Assembly (NCBI RefSeq): GCF_001591965.1
Contig: NZ_BCVX01000009.1
Coordinates: 163,917 to 227,916, forward strand
Origin: Lysinibacillus odysseyi 34hs-1 = NBRC 100172
Lineage (GTDB): Bacteria > Bacillota > Bacilli > Bacillales_A > Planococcaceae
Length of the DNA stretch: 64,000 nt
Direction: 5' to 3'
Shown here: piece by piece, positions 50,562 through 59,653 of the stretch
Numbering within the stretch: the first letter of the stretch is position 1
How the letters are laid out: the number at the start of each line of letters is the position of its first letter
Made by a program: the position numbers and the translations under genes
Notes under the pieces: generated by a model
Told to the model about the DNA's origin: nothing
Databases searched by the model: none
What the model saw: the letters and a program-made list of their open reading frames with translations, nothing else

Positions 50562-51809
50562 TTAAGAAGCAGAAACTTCTTGTAATTCTTGTGCTTGCTG
50601 GCGTTTCTTTTTCTTCACTACATCATGGCGCATCCATAGAGAAATACAAAGTGAAATGGAAATCAATACAGAGAAAGTATAGAATACCGGAATGTAGCTG
50701 CCTGCAGCATTATAGATATTAGATACAATCAGTGGGCCGAAAATTCCGCCAAGTGACCAAGTTGTTAGTAAATAACCGTGGATAACACCAAGCTGTTTTG
50801 TACCGAACAGGTCACTTGCAAAGGCAGGGAGGTTAGAGAAACCGCCGCCATAGCAGCTAACTACTAGGAAAATGAATGCTTGGAATAATATAATATTTGT
50901 CGTGAACGGTAATGTAACAAAAGCTATTAACTGAATTACAAAGAAAATAATGAAAACATTTTGACGACCGATATAATCTGAAGCAGCTGCCCAAATCAGG
51001 CGTCCGCCACCATTAAATAATCCCATAAGTCCAACCATTGCTGCAGCACCTGCTACAGATAAGCCTACTATTTCCTGTGCCATTGGTGATGCAACGGAAA
51101 TCATCATTAAACCTGCAGTTACATTGATTAAGTGCATAGTCCAAAGCATCCAGAAGTTCTTTGTTTTTACTGCTTCACGTGCAGACATTTGTGCCAACGC
51201 TTTGCTTGTCGTATCGTATTTTGATACATTCAATGCACCCTCTGCTTTTGGAGGGGCGATATATGAAGCACCTAAGAACATTAATACAAAATAACTAAGA
51301 CCAAGGATGAAATAAGTATTTGAGATACCGACAGCTTCCATTAAGTTTGTAGCAACTGGCGCTGTAATAAGTGAACCTGCACCAAACCCTAGAACTGCCA
51401 TCCCTGTTGCTAAACCGCGACGATCAGGGAACCATTTAACAAGTGTAGATACTGGAGCGATATAACCAATCCCCATCCCTAAACCACTTAGAAGACCGTA
51501 TGTGCACCAATATAGAACAACAGAGTCCATTGCGATTGCTACTCCGGCACCTGCTTGTCCAAGACCGAAAAGTACTGCTGCTAGCATGGCCGATTTACGA
51601 GGGCCTTGCTTTTCTACAAAGCTTCCAAATAAGGCTGCGGAGAAACCGGCAAGACCCATCATGATTGTGAAAGCGATTGTAACGTTTGTCATGCTCCAAC
51701 CCATTTGAGTTGTAATAGGATTTTTGTATACACTGTATGCATATGCCCCACCGATTGATAAATGGATAGCAATAGCGGAAAGTGCAATTAACCATTTGTT
51801 TTTCTTCAT
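50562..51809 (-). CDS. OFA-family MFS transporter (oxalate/formate antiporter-like)
   Basis: A 415-residue, 12-helix transporter. The N-terminus has the OFA pattern I-H-L-S-I-G-G-A-Y-A-Y-S-V-Y. Others are G-F-G-A-G-S-L and G-G-G-R-L-I-W-A-A-x-S-D-x-I-G-R (loop 8-9 motif). Substrates in this family include oxalate, formate, pyruvate and other monocarboxylates (YhjX-like). AGAAGAGAAT lies upstream. The C-terminal tail is charged and includes K-K-K-K-R-Q. There is no oxalate gene nearby, so I do not specify the substrate. Confidence 0.85.
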   Translation of the reverse strand: MKKNKWLIALSAIAIHLSIGGAYAYSVYKNPITTQMGWSMTNVTIAFTIMMGLAGFSAALFGSFVEKQGPRKSAMLAAVLFGLGQAGAGVAIAMDSVVLYWCTYGLLSGLGMGIGYIAPVSTLVKWFPDRRGLATGMAVLGFGAGSLITAPVATNLMEAVGISNTYFILGLSYFVLMFLGASYIAPPKAEGALNVSKYDTTSKALAQMSAREAVKTKNFWMLWTMHLINVTAGLMMISVASPMAQEIVGLSVAGAAAMVGLMGLFNGGGRLIWAAASDYIGRQNVFIIFFVIQLIAFVTLPFTTNIILFQAFIFLVVSCYGGGFSNLPAFASDLFGTKQLGVIHGYLLTTWSLGGIFGPLIVSNIYNAAGSYIPVFYTFSVLISISLCISLWMRHDVVKKKKRQQAQELQEVSAS

Positions 51810-52483
51810 ATATTCTCTTCTACCCCTTTATTTTGTTATGGTGGAATTTGTTCGCGAATAATTCTAGATAAAAAGATAACATTACATAACATAATAGTGC
51901 AATAGTTTTTTTTGCACAAAATAGTTTCGTGAAATAGAAAAAAGGGGTGTCTATACAGAAAAAAATGACGTTTTTTTGTAATATAACAGAGTGGTGTAAA
52001 TAGTCCTAATACAGTAGTATCAAGGTTTACGTGTACTATAATGCGTATATAACAGTTTTTCTCCTACTATGGTAAAACAAGATTTTTGAATGAAAAAAAT
52101 ATTTTTTGATTAAGAGAGAAAATAATGTATTAAAGCAGTTATACCTAAAATCAGGAAAATAATTTACTGATTTATTCATTAATTTATATAATAAAATGTA
52201 AGCGGTTTTCCCGAAGAAGGAGGGAATTCAGCAAAACCTAAGTAAAGGAATTGCAGCTTTTTAAATACCGATTCACTCTATCTAACTATGAAATAAAATA
52301 GATGAGCATCATTTTACCGAACCGTTATTAATATTCTTAAAAGAGTAACGGACAGACAAAAGGGTTTTTGGTCAAAAGGAAAGTTGTCTTATGCTTAGGC
52401 AAAGTCACTTTTTTTCATCGTATATTCAAGCTATAATAGTATGGTTAAGCATTGTAAGTAATTGTGGAAGAAAGGAAAACCGC
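51810..52483. other. Long AT-rich divergent region
   Basis: About 670 bases between the OFA gene and the next membrane protein. It holds a cre-like site at 52197-52210. A GAAGGAGG at 52214-52221 stands before no usable start codon. I see no gene, and the excess length suggests multiple regulatory sites. Confidence 0.4.
52197..52210 (+). promoter_or_regulatory. Weak cre-like (CcpA) site
   Basis: TGTAAGCGGTTTTC matches the catabolite-responsive element consensus at about 12 of 14 positions. It lies about 390 bases upstream of the OFA start and 275 upstream of the next plus-strand gene, so the target is unclear. Confidence 0.3.
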
Positions 52484-53002
52484 ATGAAAAAACTGTCAAC
52501 CCTATTATTCATCATTTTCAACAGGTGGGGACTTGTTGTGTTCTTAAGCTATTATGTGATTTTTTATTTGGTCATTTTAGAAGTTTTCCCTTCTTCTTGG
52601 ATGGACAATATCGCCGTTTTTGTAAAACCGTATTATGTAATAATCCGTTATATGGGGATCATAATGAATCTTGTTATTTGTGTTATGACGATTCGCTTTC
52701 TATTTAACTATCTACAATATAAAAACGTAATGATCCGCAAAAAAACATTTTCCTTTGTTTTGGCGGCCGCCATTATTCAAATACTGAGTTTCTTTTGCTA
52801 TACTAATCTCCCGCAGCAAGTGTTTCAGAATACGGAGCAGTTCCTAAAGCTAAATCAGCTGTTCTTTAGCTTCAAGCTTCATATTGTGGAACTGGCTGCT
52901 CTTTTCCTGACGGGCTATGTGGTGGCATTTTATATGGGGGCATTATCCCGTGTTCACTTTTTAACAGATGTTGTACTGGCACCAAAAAAACCGAAGAAAT
53001 AG
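52484..53002 (+). CDS. Membrane protein, paralogue of the protein at 61256
   Basis: A 172-residue protein with four membrane helices and a basic tail (P-K-K-P-K-K). Between helices 3 and 4 it has S-F-F-C-Y-T-N-L-P-Q, and after helix 4 A-F-Y-M-G-A-L-S-R-V-H-F. The same elements, in the same order, occur in the protein at 61256-61783 (T-Y-F-C-M-N-A-L-P-Q and A-L-Y-A-G-I-L-S-R-E-K-F). ATG 52484 is eight bases after AAAGGA. I recognise no named family. The location and copy number suggest a lineage-specific family. Confidence 0.7.
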   Translation: MKKLSTLLFIIFNRWGLVVFLSYYVIFYLVILEVFPSSWMDNIAVFVKPYYVIIRYMGIIMNLVICVMTIRFLFNYLQYKNVMIRKKTFSFVLAAAIIQILSFFCYTNLPQQVFQNTEQFLKLNQLFFSFKLHIVELAALFLTGYVVAFYMGALSRVHFLTDVVLAPKKPKK

Positions 53003-53047
53003 TCTGTTCAGCTTTCACGAAAGATGAGATGCCTGTTAAGACGGGGT

Positions 53048-53097
53048 AAAAATGCCGTTGATTCTCCATATATTTGGTGGTCAACGGCATTTTTATT
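53048..53097. terminator. Bidirectional terminator
   Basis: A perfect 14-base stem AAAAATGCCGTTGA / TCAACGGCATTTTT with a 19-base loop and T-runs on both strands. It lies between the membrane protein gene (+) and the DUF3231 gene (-). Confidence 0.85.
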
Positions 53098-53121
53098 AGG
53101 TATGCTCTTTTTCTCCATCTG

Positions 53122-53631
53122 TTATTGAAGATTCATCTGTGTATGAAGCGGAGGAGGAACAAGCCAGCCTTTGCTTTTATTCAGACGTAATAATTTTGCT
53201 CCTAGCTGAGCTTTGGAGTAGTGGAACTGTCCGTACATCATGGCAATATCCTCGCGTGTGCAAAGCCCCATTGCTGTACTGCAGGCCATTAATCCTTTTA
53301 CAGTATCCATAGAAAGCGCAGCGCTAATTTCCGGATCATTGAACCGCGCTCCCGCAGGAATGTGTTCCAACTGAGCAATAGGGCGTTCGGGAGGAGCTGG
53401 CGGAAGCCCTATTCCATTTGTTTTTAAAACCGGGATCAGCTGCTTATTTTCCTCTTCCATCATTGTGATAGCTTCCTCAATGAGCTTGCGTAAATCTGCA
53501 TCGCCTGTATGGTTATAGAAAGTCTGATAAGCCGCTATGAGGCCATGATTTGTTCCGATATTTGTCCAGATAGTAAAAACCTCTCCGTAATTCAGCGGTT
53601 CTGCTTTTTGATTTCTTCCTAATATTCCCAT
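53122..53631 (-). CDS. DUF3231-family protein
   Basis: A 169-residue, all-helical protein with the DUF3231 pattern: an N-terminal L-N-Y-G-E-V-F-T-I-W, a segment with L-P-P-A-P-P-E-R-P, and A-R-F-N-D-P-E-I followed by a second helical bundle. Its shape recalls ferritin-like coat proteins (CotF-type), but no iron site is clear. AGGAG precedes the ATG. Function unknown. Some relatives occur in tandem or in spore-associated settings. Confidence 0.75.
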   Translation of the reverse strand: MGILGRNQKAEPLNYGEVFTIWTNIGTNHGLIAAYQTFYNHTGDADLRKLIEEAITMMEEENKQLIPVLKTNGIGLPPAPPERPIAQLEHIPAGARFNDPEISAALSMDTVKGLMACSTAMGLCTREDIAMMYGQFHYSKAQLGAKLLRLNKSKGWLVPPPLHTQMNLQ

Positions 53632-53932
53632 AATAGCACTCCTTTTATGAATTTATCTTTCACTTTCCTTCTTGTATCGTTTGCAGAAAAAGCAGAAATA
53701 TACTTTTTCCATGAATTTTTTGTTTTGTGAATAGACATGTGGTCTCTTTTGGACAATAGATAGTAATGAGGCTGAATGAAAATAGCAGCTGTTTACTCAT
53801 TTTGTAGTCATTGCTAAGAACCGAGGTCTATCATACATCAAGGCTTTCAATAGAGAAGAGGGTAAAAAAAGTATCTGGAGGCGAGCGATACTTCAAAACG
53901 AGTATTCATTATAGTAAAAGGAAGTGTTAGAA
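53632..53932. other. Intergenic region
   Basis: About 300 AT-rich bases between divergent genes. No convincing promoter pair or repeat is visible. Confidence 0.35.
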
Positions 53933-54475
53933 ATGAAGAAAGCGGTATTTCTTGACCGGGATGGAGTCATTAACGAAGTGCTGACAAAGCGGGTGAAATT
54001 TGTGAACAAGCCAAAAGATTTATATTTTTTACCCGGAGTGCCGGAAGCTATTAAAAACCTGAATGAGCACTTTGATTATATATTTGTTGTCACAAATCAA
54101 GGGGGAGTCGGACTTGAATTCATGACAGAAAAACAGCTGGTGAAGATTCATGACTATATGATTGCCGAGCTAAAGAAGAAGGGTGCTGTCATCCATGAGG
54201 TGGTTTACTGTGCACACAAGCCAAAAGCAGGTTGTGAATGCCGAAAGCCCGGCAGCAAGTTAATTGAGGGTTTAGCGGAAAAATATAATATCGACCTAGC
54301 ACATTGTTATATGGTAGGCGATACTGACACAGATATCCAGGCAGGAAAAAGAGCAGGAACAAAGGGTGTGTTTTTAGGTAAAAGTGATCCTCTTGCAGAT
54401 GCTGTATTTCCAGATCTATATCATGCTGCACAATGGATTGTGAGGGATTCACAGCTTTCGGGGGCGGCTGAATAA
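53933..54475 (+). CDS. HAD-IIIA phosphatase, GmhB-like
   Basis: A 180-residue phosphatase with motif I A-V-F-L-D-R-D-G-V-I-N (Asp8, Asp10), motif II V-V-T-N-Q-G-G-V-G, zinc loop C-A-H-K-P-K-A-G-C-E-C-R-K-P and motif IV M-V-G-D-T-D-T-D-I-Q-A-G. The zinc loop defines the histidinol-phosphate / D-glycero-D-manno-heptose-1,7-bisphosphate phosphatase (GmhB) group. No heptose or histidine gene is near, so the substrate is open. ATG 53933 is preferred over GTG 53924, which overlaps the AAGGAAG site. It is followed by a spore germination operon with its own promoter. Confidence 0.8.
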   Translation: MKKAVFLDRDGVINEVLTKRVKFVNKPKDLYFLPGVPEAIKNLNEHFDYIFVVTNQGGVGLEFMTEKQLVKIHDYMIAELKKKGAVIHEVVYCAHKPKAGCECRKPGSKLIEGLAEKYNIDLAHCYMVGDTDTDIQAGKRAGTKGVFLGKSDPLADAVFPDLYHAAQWIVRDSQLSGAAE

Positions 54476-54519
54476 ATGCTGCTTTAGGAGGGGGAACATT
54501 CTGAAGCTTTTCCAGATAT

Positions 54520-54550
54520 CGCATACTTTTGCATTTTCCTGTTCATACTA
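54520..54550 (+). promoter_or_regulatory. Sigma-G-like promoter of the germination operon
   Basis: -35 CGCATA (4 of 6 against TGAATA) and, 18 bases on, the perfect -10 CATACTA (54544-54550), 26 bases before the gerB-type start. This is what forespore genes of ger operons use. Confidence 0.65.
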
Positions 54551-54575
54551 AGGTGAAAACTATACAGGTAGAAAA

Positions 54576-55697
54576 ATGGGAAAATCAGTGAAAATAAGCG
54601 TTCTCCATGTCATTTTATTATGTATGACAGTTATTGGATTGAAAAATCATGTGACCATTCTTCCCCCTATTTTAGAGGTGGGACACAGGGATGGCTGGTT
54701 AAGTGTATTGCTTGGAGCGGTCATTGTCCTTCCGTGGCTGTTTCTTCTTGCTTTTATTGCGAAAAGTACAGATGGACAACCACTTATCAAAATAATTGAA
54801 GAAAAAAACGGAAAGACGATTGCCAGGATTATAAAATTTATTGTAGTAATAGAGTTTTTCCTGTTCGGAGCTTTCACAATGATTGAAATGCTCCAATGGG
54901 TTAATACTACCTTTTTACCTTTTACTCCGATGCTGGTATTGTTTGTTCTTTATTTTATTCTTTGTATGATGTTGGCCATTTATGGATTGCAGGCAATTAT
55001 GATTGCGAACGTTCTCGTACTATTCGTCGTGATTATTCTTGGCTTTTTTGTCGCAATTGCAAATTTGAGAGTGAAAGACTATACGTTGTTGCTCCCTATA
55101 CTAGAAAAGGGGATGGAACCTGTTCTGCTTGCTACGGTTTTTCCAATGTCAGGTTTTCTAGAGCTGGGATTTTTAATTTTTATTCAACATCATGTCAAGA
55201 ACAGGATAAAGTTTAAGCATTTTGCGTTAATGCTATTGCTGCTGCTGGGGCTTACAATGGGGCCGCTGATTGGGGCAATCGTGGAATTTGGCCCTGATGA
55301 GGCTTCAAAGCAGCGCTATCCGGCATATGAGGAATGGGCATTGGTAGCGATTGGCGAATACATTAACCATCTCGATTTCCTTTCCATCTACCAATGGATG
55401 ACAGGGGCATTTGTAAGGATTGGATTTTACTTATTTTTAGTTACAGAAATATTATCGATCGAGCAGCAGTCGAAAAAAGTGTGGACTTATGTAGCACCTC
55501 CGTTTGCTATCATCTGTCTTTCATTGATGCTCGTGGATCAGCAAGTATATTTATTTCTGAATAATTATCTTTTTTTAATTTTTAGCTGCTGCTTATTAGT
55601 AGTGCTTGGAATTGTTATTGCTTTGCTTGTCTGGAGGAAAAAAGGGCAGAGGCAGGAGGAGTTACATCATGCGGACAGAGGCGATCACATTAAATAA
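54576..55697 (+). CDS. Spore germination permease GerB subunit
   Basis: A 373-residue, ten-helix protein of the GerAB/GerKB/GerBB family (APC-superfamily amino acid permease fold). It opens with a helix and K-N-H-V-T-I-L-P-P near the ligand site. It works in the inner spore membrane as the germinant-sensing B component with A and C subunits. First gene of a B-A-C operon. ATG 54576 lies after AGGTAGAAA. The stop is 29 bases inside the next gene. Confidence 0.9.
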   Translation: MGKSVKISVLHVILLCMTVIGLKNHVTILPPILEVGHRDGWLSVLLGAVIVLPWLFLLAFIAKSTDGQPLIKIIEEKNGKTIARIIKFIVVIEFFLFGAFTMIEMLQWVNTTFLPFTPMLVLFVLYFILCMMLAIYGLQAIMIANVLVLFVVIILGFFVAIANLRVKDYTLLLPILEKGMEPVLLATVFPMSGFLELGFLIFIQHHVKNRIKFKHFALMLLLLLGLTMGPLIGAIVEFGPDEASKQRYPAYEEWALVAIGEYINHLDFLSIYQWMTGAFVRIGFYLFLVTEILSIEQQSKKVWTYVAPPFAIICLSLMLVDQQVYLFLNNYLFLIFSCCLLVVLGIVIALLVWRKKGQRQEELHHADRGDHIK

Positions 55698-57135
55698 GCT
55701 GGAGCAGACCTTTCAACAAAATGGTGATGTAAAATTTCAACAATTCACATTTCAGCAGGAAACGGTCTGTATTATTACGTGTGAAGGAATGGTTGATGAG
55801 GCTCTCCTGTACGAGCTGATACTGCCGGAAGTGAAAAAAGCCTTGGAGGACAGAACAGCTGAGCATCGATCAGCTGAAGACATAGAGAAGGCCCAAAGAG
55901 AATTAGAAGCCTCTTTAGCGCTACCTCAGCTTAAGGAAATAAAAAAGGTAGAGGACTGTGAGCGGCTGTTATTTACCGGCCAATGCTTGCTCTACTTTAT
56001 AAATTATCGCATGCTGCTCGTAGCGGATATTGCCAAAAAGCCAAACCGGAAGCCGGAAGATACAAATCTTGAGGCGGCTGTGAAGGGGCCAAGGGATAAT
56101 TTTATCGAAGATATCTCCATTAATATTGCCCTTATTAGAAAACGGCTGCCAACGAATTCACTCATTGTGGAAAAAATGGAGCTGGGGAAAAGGTCAAAAA
56201 CCGATGTAGCTCTTCTCTATTTCGAAGATATAGTTGATAAGGAAATATTGAAAGAGGTTAAGATGAAGCTCGGAAAAGCAAAAGGAGATATTATTTTATC
56301 AGGAGAAGTACTGCTTGAAGATGTGAGCAAAGACTTTTTTCTATTTCCGAGAACGGAATATACCGGACGTCCGGATTTTGTCACTCAGGCCTTAGTAAGA
56401 GGGCGTTTTGCTCTATTAGTTGATGGAACTGCTTATGCAACCTTATTTCCGACGAATTTCTTCCTGCTGCTGAAATCGGCGGAAGATAATGAATATCCGG
56501 TTGTTTATAGTTCATTTCAACGGATATTACGCATTATAGGTCTTTTACTGGCGTTATTGCTGCCATCATTTTGGCTGGCGCTAACGACCTTTCATCAAGA
56601 TCAGATTCCTGTTCAGCTGCTCGCAACTGTAGTACAGGCAAATACCGGTTTGCCCCTGCCATCCGCGCTTGAAATGCTCATTATGATATTTTTCTTCGAG
56701 CTGTTCAGAGAGGCTGGGATGCGGCTGCCGACTGTCATCGGGGGGACGATTAGTGTGGTAGGAGGGCTGATTATTGGGGATGCCGCTATTCGTGCCGGTA
56801 TCACAAGCCCGGCGATGGTTGTCGTCATTGCTATTTCCACTATTGCCGGCTTTACACTCGTCAATCAATCGCTTGTTGGTTCTGTGACGCTCCTTCGCAT
56901 ACTCTTTGTGATCTTGACTTCCTTTGTAGGCTTATTTGGTTTTTTTGCCTGTATTTATTTTACGATTGCCTATTTAAGCCATCTGAAAGTATTTGGTGTA
57001 CCATATCTGAACGTGGCGGCGGATATGAGCTTCAGTTCAATTTTAAAAACAATGTTGAGACTAAAAGGGGATGGGTATGAAAAGCGACCTAAAATGCTAA
57101 AACCGAAAGATGATACGAGAAGAGAGAAAAAATGA
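55669..57135 (+). CDS. Spore germination protein GerA subunit
   Basis: A 488-residue GerAA/GerKA-type protein. A large N-terminal cytosolic domain (about 1-270) contains the conserved P-R-D-N-F-I-E-D-I-S-I-N-I-A-L-I-R-K-R, then E-Y-P-V-V-Y and several C-terminal membrane helices (F-W-L-A-L-T-T-F-H-Q-D-Q-I-P, V-G-G-L-I-I-G-D-A-A). It forms the channel part of the germinant receptor in the spore inner membrane. ATG 55669 is eight bases after GGAGGA. It overlaps the B gene by 29 bases. Confidence 0.95.
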   Translation: MRTEAITLNKLEQTFQQNGDVKFQQFTFQQETVCIITCEGMVDEALLYELILPEVKKALEDRTAEHRSAEDIEKAQRELEASLALPQLKEIKKVEDCERLLFTGQCLLYFINYRMLLVADIAKKPNRKPEDTNLEAAVKGPRDNFIEDISINIALIRKRLPTNSLIVEKMELGKRSKTDVALLYFEDIVDKEILKEVKMKLGKAKGDIILSGEVLLEDVSKDFFLFPRTEYTGRPDFVTQALVRGRFALLVDGTAYATLFPTNFFLLLKSAEDNEYPVVYSSFQRILRIIGLLLALLLPSFWLALTTFHQDQIPVQLLATVVQANTGLPLPSALEMLIMIFFFELFREAGMRLPTVIGGTISVVGGLIIGDAAIRAGITSPAMVVVIAISTIAGFTLVNQSLVGSVTLLRILFVILTSFVGLFGFFACIYFTIAYLSHLKVFGVPYLNVAADMSFSSILKTMLRLKGDGYEKRPKMLKPKDDTRREKK

Positions 57136-58277
57136 TAAAGAAATGGCTGCTGATTTTACTTTCTGCTCTAATGTTGACGGGGTGCTGGGATACAACTGAG
57201 CCTGAAAGGATGTACTATGCCCATGGAGTTGGTGTAGATTATGTAGATGGAAAGTTTGAAGTCTATGTACAAATCATTGATTTTACCAATGTAGCGAAAA
57301 GTGAGCAGCCGCAGCCTGAGGCAGTACAGGCAGAGGTAGGAAGAGGTACAGGAGAAACGATGTATGAGGCATTCTTTGATTTGTATCATTCCTTAGATAT
57401 GCGGCTATTTTGGGGCCATCTATCCTTTGTTGTATTATCAAAATCAGCTTTAGAGGATGGAAGGGCTAATACAGTAGTTAACGCCTTTAACCGTTACCGG
57501 GAAACAAGGTACAGGATTTGGGTGTATGGCACAAGTGATAAAATATCTGATATTATGACCGTAACACCGGTTCTGAATAAGTCGATTATCATTTCTTCAC
57601 TTGCTAGTCCCCTCAATTCATTTGACCAGGAATCATATATTGCCCCGGTAAATTTCCGGCAATTTATTCTCGGATTAAATGAGCCGAACCATATTATAAG
57701 CATTCCCTATATTAGCTTAAATAAAGAATGGGAATCGGAAAAGGGGAAGAAGGAAAAAGTGGAGTATAAAGGTCTGGCGTTACTTTCTCGCACAGAATTA
57801 AAAGGAATTCTAACGGGAGAAGAGATCCGTGGAGCCTTGTTTATGACAAATGAAGCGATGCGGACACAATTGACCTATTTATTAAAAGAAAAACCGGTGA
57901 CCGTTACGTTGGCAAATATTAATGTAGATGTAAAACCAAAATACGAAAAGGGCGCCTTTACATTTGATATTACAGTAAAACTGGATGCCATTGCGAGTGA
58001 TTTCCATGCCGAAATATCAAGTGTGGAGGTAAAGGAATCAATAAAAAAAGAAGTAGAGAAAAGAATACGCGCAACATATAAGAAGGCGCTGGACGAAAAC
58101 ATAGATATTTACCGTTTATCGAATTATGCATATAAACAAAACGTAAAAGAATGGAAAAAAGTCGAAAAAGAAGGGCAGGTACCCCTGGACGAAAATTCGA
58201 TTTCCTCAATAGAGGTATATATTGAAAAGCTAAGCGCAGCACGTAAAGAATTCACAGAAACAATCAGGGATAACTAA
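57132..58277 (+). CDS. Spore germination lipoprotein GerC subunit
   Basis: A 381-residue Ger(x)C lipoprotein with a lipobox L-M-L-T-G-C and Cys18, followed by the usual W-D-x-x-E-P-E-R. The mature domain is exported and completes the receptor with the A and B subunits. The start overlaps the A stop by four bases (ATGA). A terminator overlaps its stop codon region. The order B-A-C differs from the common A-B-C and A-C-B operons. Confidence 0.9.
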   Translation: MIKKWLLILLSALMLTGCWDTTEPERMYYAHGVGVDYVDGKFEVYVQIIDFTNVAKSEQPQPEAVQAEVGRGTGETMYEAFFDLYHSLDMRLFWGHLSFVVLSKSALEDGRANTVVNAFNRYRETRYRIWVYGTSDKISDIMTVTPVLNKSIIISSLASPLNSFDQESYIAPVNFRQFILGLNEPNHIISIPYISLNKEWESEKGKKEKVEYKGLALLSRTELKGILTGEEIRGALFMTNEAMRTQLTYLLKEKPVTVTLANINVDVKPKYEKGAFTFDITVKLDAIASDFHAEISSVEVKESIKKEVEKRIRATYKKALDENIDIYRLSNYAYKQNVKEWKKVEKEGQVPLDENSISSIEVYIEKLSAARKEFTETIRDN

Positions 58278-58315
58278 AGAGACATGATTGAAGTCATTCA
58301 GTATGTCTCTTTTTG
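58277..58315 (+). terminator. Terminator of the gerB-A-C operon
   Basis: Stem AAAGAGACAT / ATGTCTCTTT with inner GATTGAAGTCATTC, then TTTGC. Confidence 0.8.
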
Positions 58316-58449
58316 CTGCCTTTAGGAATATAAACGACACAGTAAAAAAGTATTGGATAATAAATAGGAGAATACATTGAAACGAAAAAAAGATGGTTGT
58401 CAAGGGGGAAGAAGAAGTTACTGTCTACCTAACCATTTATTTATAAAGC

Positions 58450-58493
58450 AAAAACAGCACCGAGGAGGGAAATCCCTGTACGGTGCTGTTTTT
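58450..58493 (-). terminator. Terminator of the polyamine operon
   Basis: A perfect 13-base stem AAAAACAGCACCG / CGGTGCTGTTTTT enclosing AGGGA...TCCCT. It lies below nspC on the minus strand. Confidence 0.85.
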
Positions 58494-58512
58494 GTTTGAC
58501 CGTTATTTCTCT

Positions 58513-59652
58513 TTATGATAAACGGTTCCGGTAATCTTCATAGCCGAAAGTACGGACGACCTTCACGCCTTCTTCTTCATTGTATAAGCAGATGCTTGGC
58601 AGGTTTACACCATTAAACATATGCGTTTTTACCATTGTATAATGCGCCATGTCAGTAAATACTAAACGATCGCCGGCCTTTAATGGTTCATCGAATGAGT
58701 AATCACCGATGACGTCCCCAGCTAGACACGTCATGCCGCCAAGACGATACGTATACTTCTTCTCATTTGGCATACCAGAGCCAATAATCATCGGACGGTA
58801 CGGCATTTCAAGTGTATCTGGCATATGACAAGTAGCTGAAGTATCCAGAATAGCTAGATCCATACCGTTTTTAATTGTATCCAGTACAGTCGCCACTAAA
58901 TAGCCGGTATTTAAGGCGATTGCTTCTCCAGGCTCCAAGATGACTTTTACGTCATATGTTTCCTGAATACGGTTGATTAATTTGATCAACAGCTCTACAT
59001 CATAATCTTCACGTGTAATGTGATGACCACCGCCGAAATTGATCCATTTCATTTGGTGCAGATACTCGCCGTATTTTTCTTCAAAATGAACTAAAATACG
59101 TTCCAGCACGTCAGCGTTTTGTTCGCACATTGCATGGAAATGTATACCCTCTACGCCATCAAGTTCTTCCGGTTTGAAGGACTCAAACGGAATGCCAAGA
59201 CGTGAGTTTGTATAGCATGGATCATAAAGGGGTGTCTCTACCTCAGAATATCCAGGATTTACACGCAAGCCAATTGATACATGCTTATCAAGCGCTTGTA
59301 CCTTTTCCTTATGACGAGCGAGTTGATCGAATGAATTGAAAACGATATGATCGACATACTTCAGGTATTCATCGATTTCATGATCTGCATATGCCGGTGC
59401 GTAAGCATGCACTTCTTTTCCAAATTCTTCATAGCCAAGGCGTGCTTCAAACAAAGAGGAAGAAGTAATCCCCTTCAAGTAATCGCGCGCCATCGGGAAT
59501 GTTGACCACATGGAAAAACCTTTCAGTGCAAGTAAAATATCGCATCCAGTGCGGTCCTGGACAGATTTCAGTAATTCTAAGTTGCGTTTTAATAGGCGCT
59601 CATCCACGACGAAGCTGGGTGAGGGCGCTTGTTTCCAATCGATCTGCTTCAT
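58513..59652 (-). CDS. nspC: Carboxynorspermidine decarboxylase
   Basis: A 379-residue alanine-racemase-fold PLP enzyme. Lys44 in L-L-A-L-K-G-F is the PLP lysine. Later come H-F-H-A-M-C-E-Q, N-F-G-G-G-H-H-I-T and E-P-G-E-A-I-A, and the partner-subunit A-T-C-H-M-P-D-T. It decarboxylates carboxynorspermidine or carboxyspermidine to the polyamine. It follows the synthase gene by one base, with AGAGG overlapping it. The pair marks the aspartate-semialdehyde-based route of spermidine/norspermidine synthesis rather than the S-adenosylmethionine route. Confidence 0.9.
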   Translation of the reverse strand: MKQIDWKQAPSPSFVVDERLLKRNLELLKSVQDRTGCDILLALKGFSMWSTFPMARDYLKGITSSSLFEARLGYEEFGKEVHAYAPAYADHEIDEYLKYVDHIVFNSFDQLARHKEKVQALDKHVSIGLRVNPGYSEVETPLYDPCYTNSRLGIPFESFKPEELDGVEGIHFHAMCEQNADVLERILVHFEEKYGEYLHQMKWINFGGGHHITREDYDVELLIKLINRIQETYDVKVILEPGEAIALNTGYLVATVLDTIKNGMDLAILDTSATCHMPDTLEMPYRPMIIGSGMPNEKKYTYRLGGMTCLAGDVIGDYSFDEPLKAGDRLVFTDMAHYTMVKTHMFNGVNLPSICLYNEEEGVKVVRTFGYEDYRNRLS

Positions 59653-59653
59653 C

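Noticed and set aside
52214..52262. A good GAAGGAGG followed by a short frame that would start with ATT
   Set aside because: Only about 13 codons and no similarity. Unlike the cupin case there is no protein to support it.
58377..58499. A 40-codon frame with TTG start six bases after AGGAG
   Set aside because: It runs through the terminator hairpin of the polyamine operon and its sequence is low in protein-like character. Chance is more likely.
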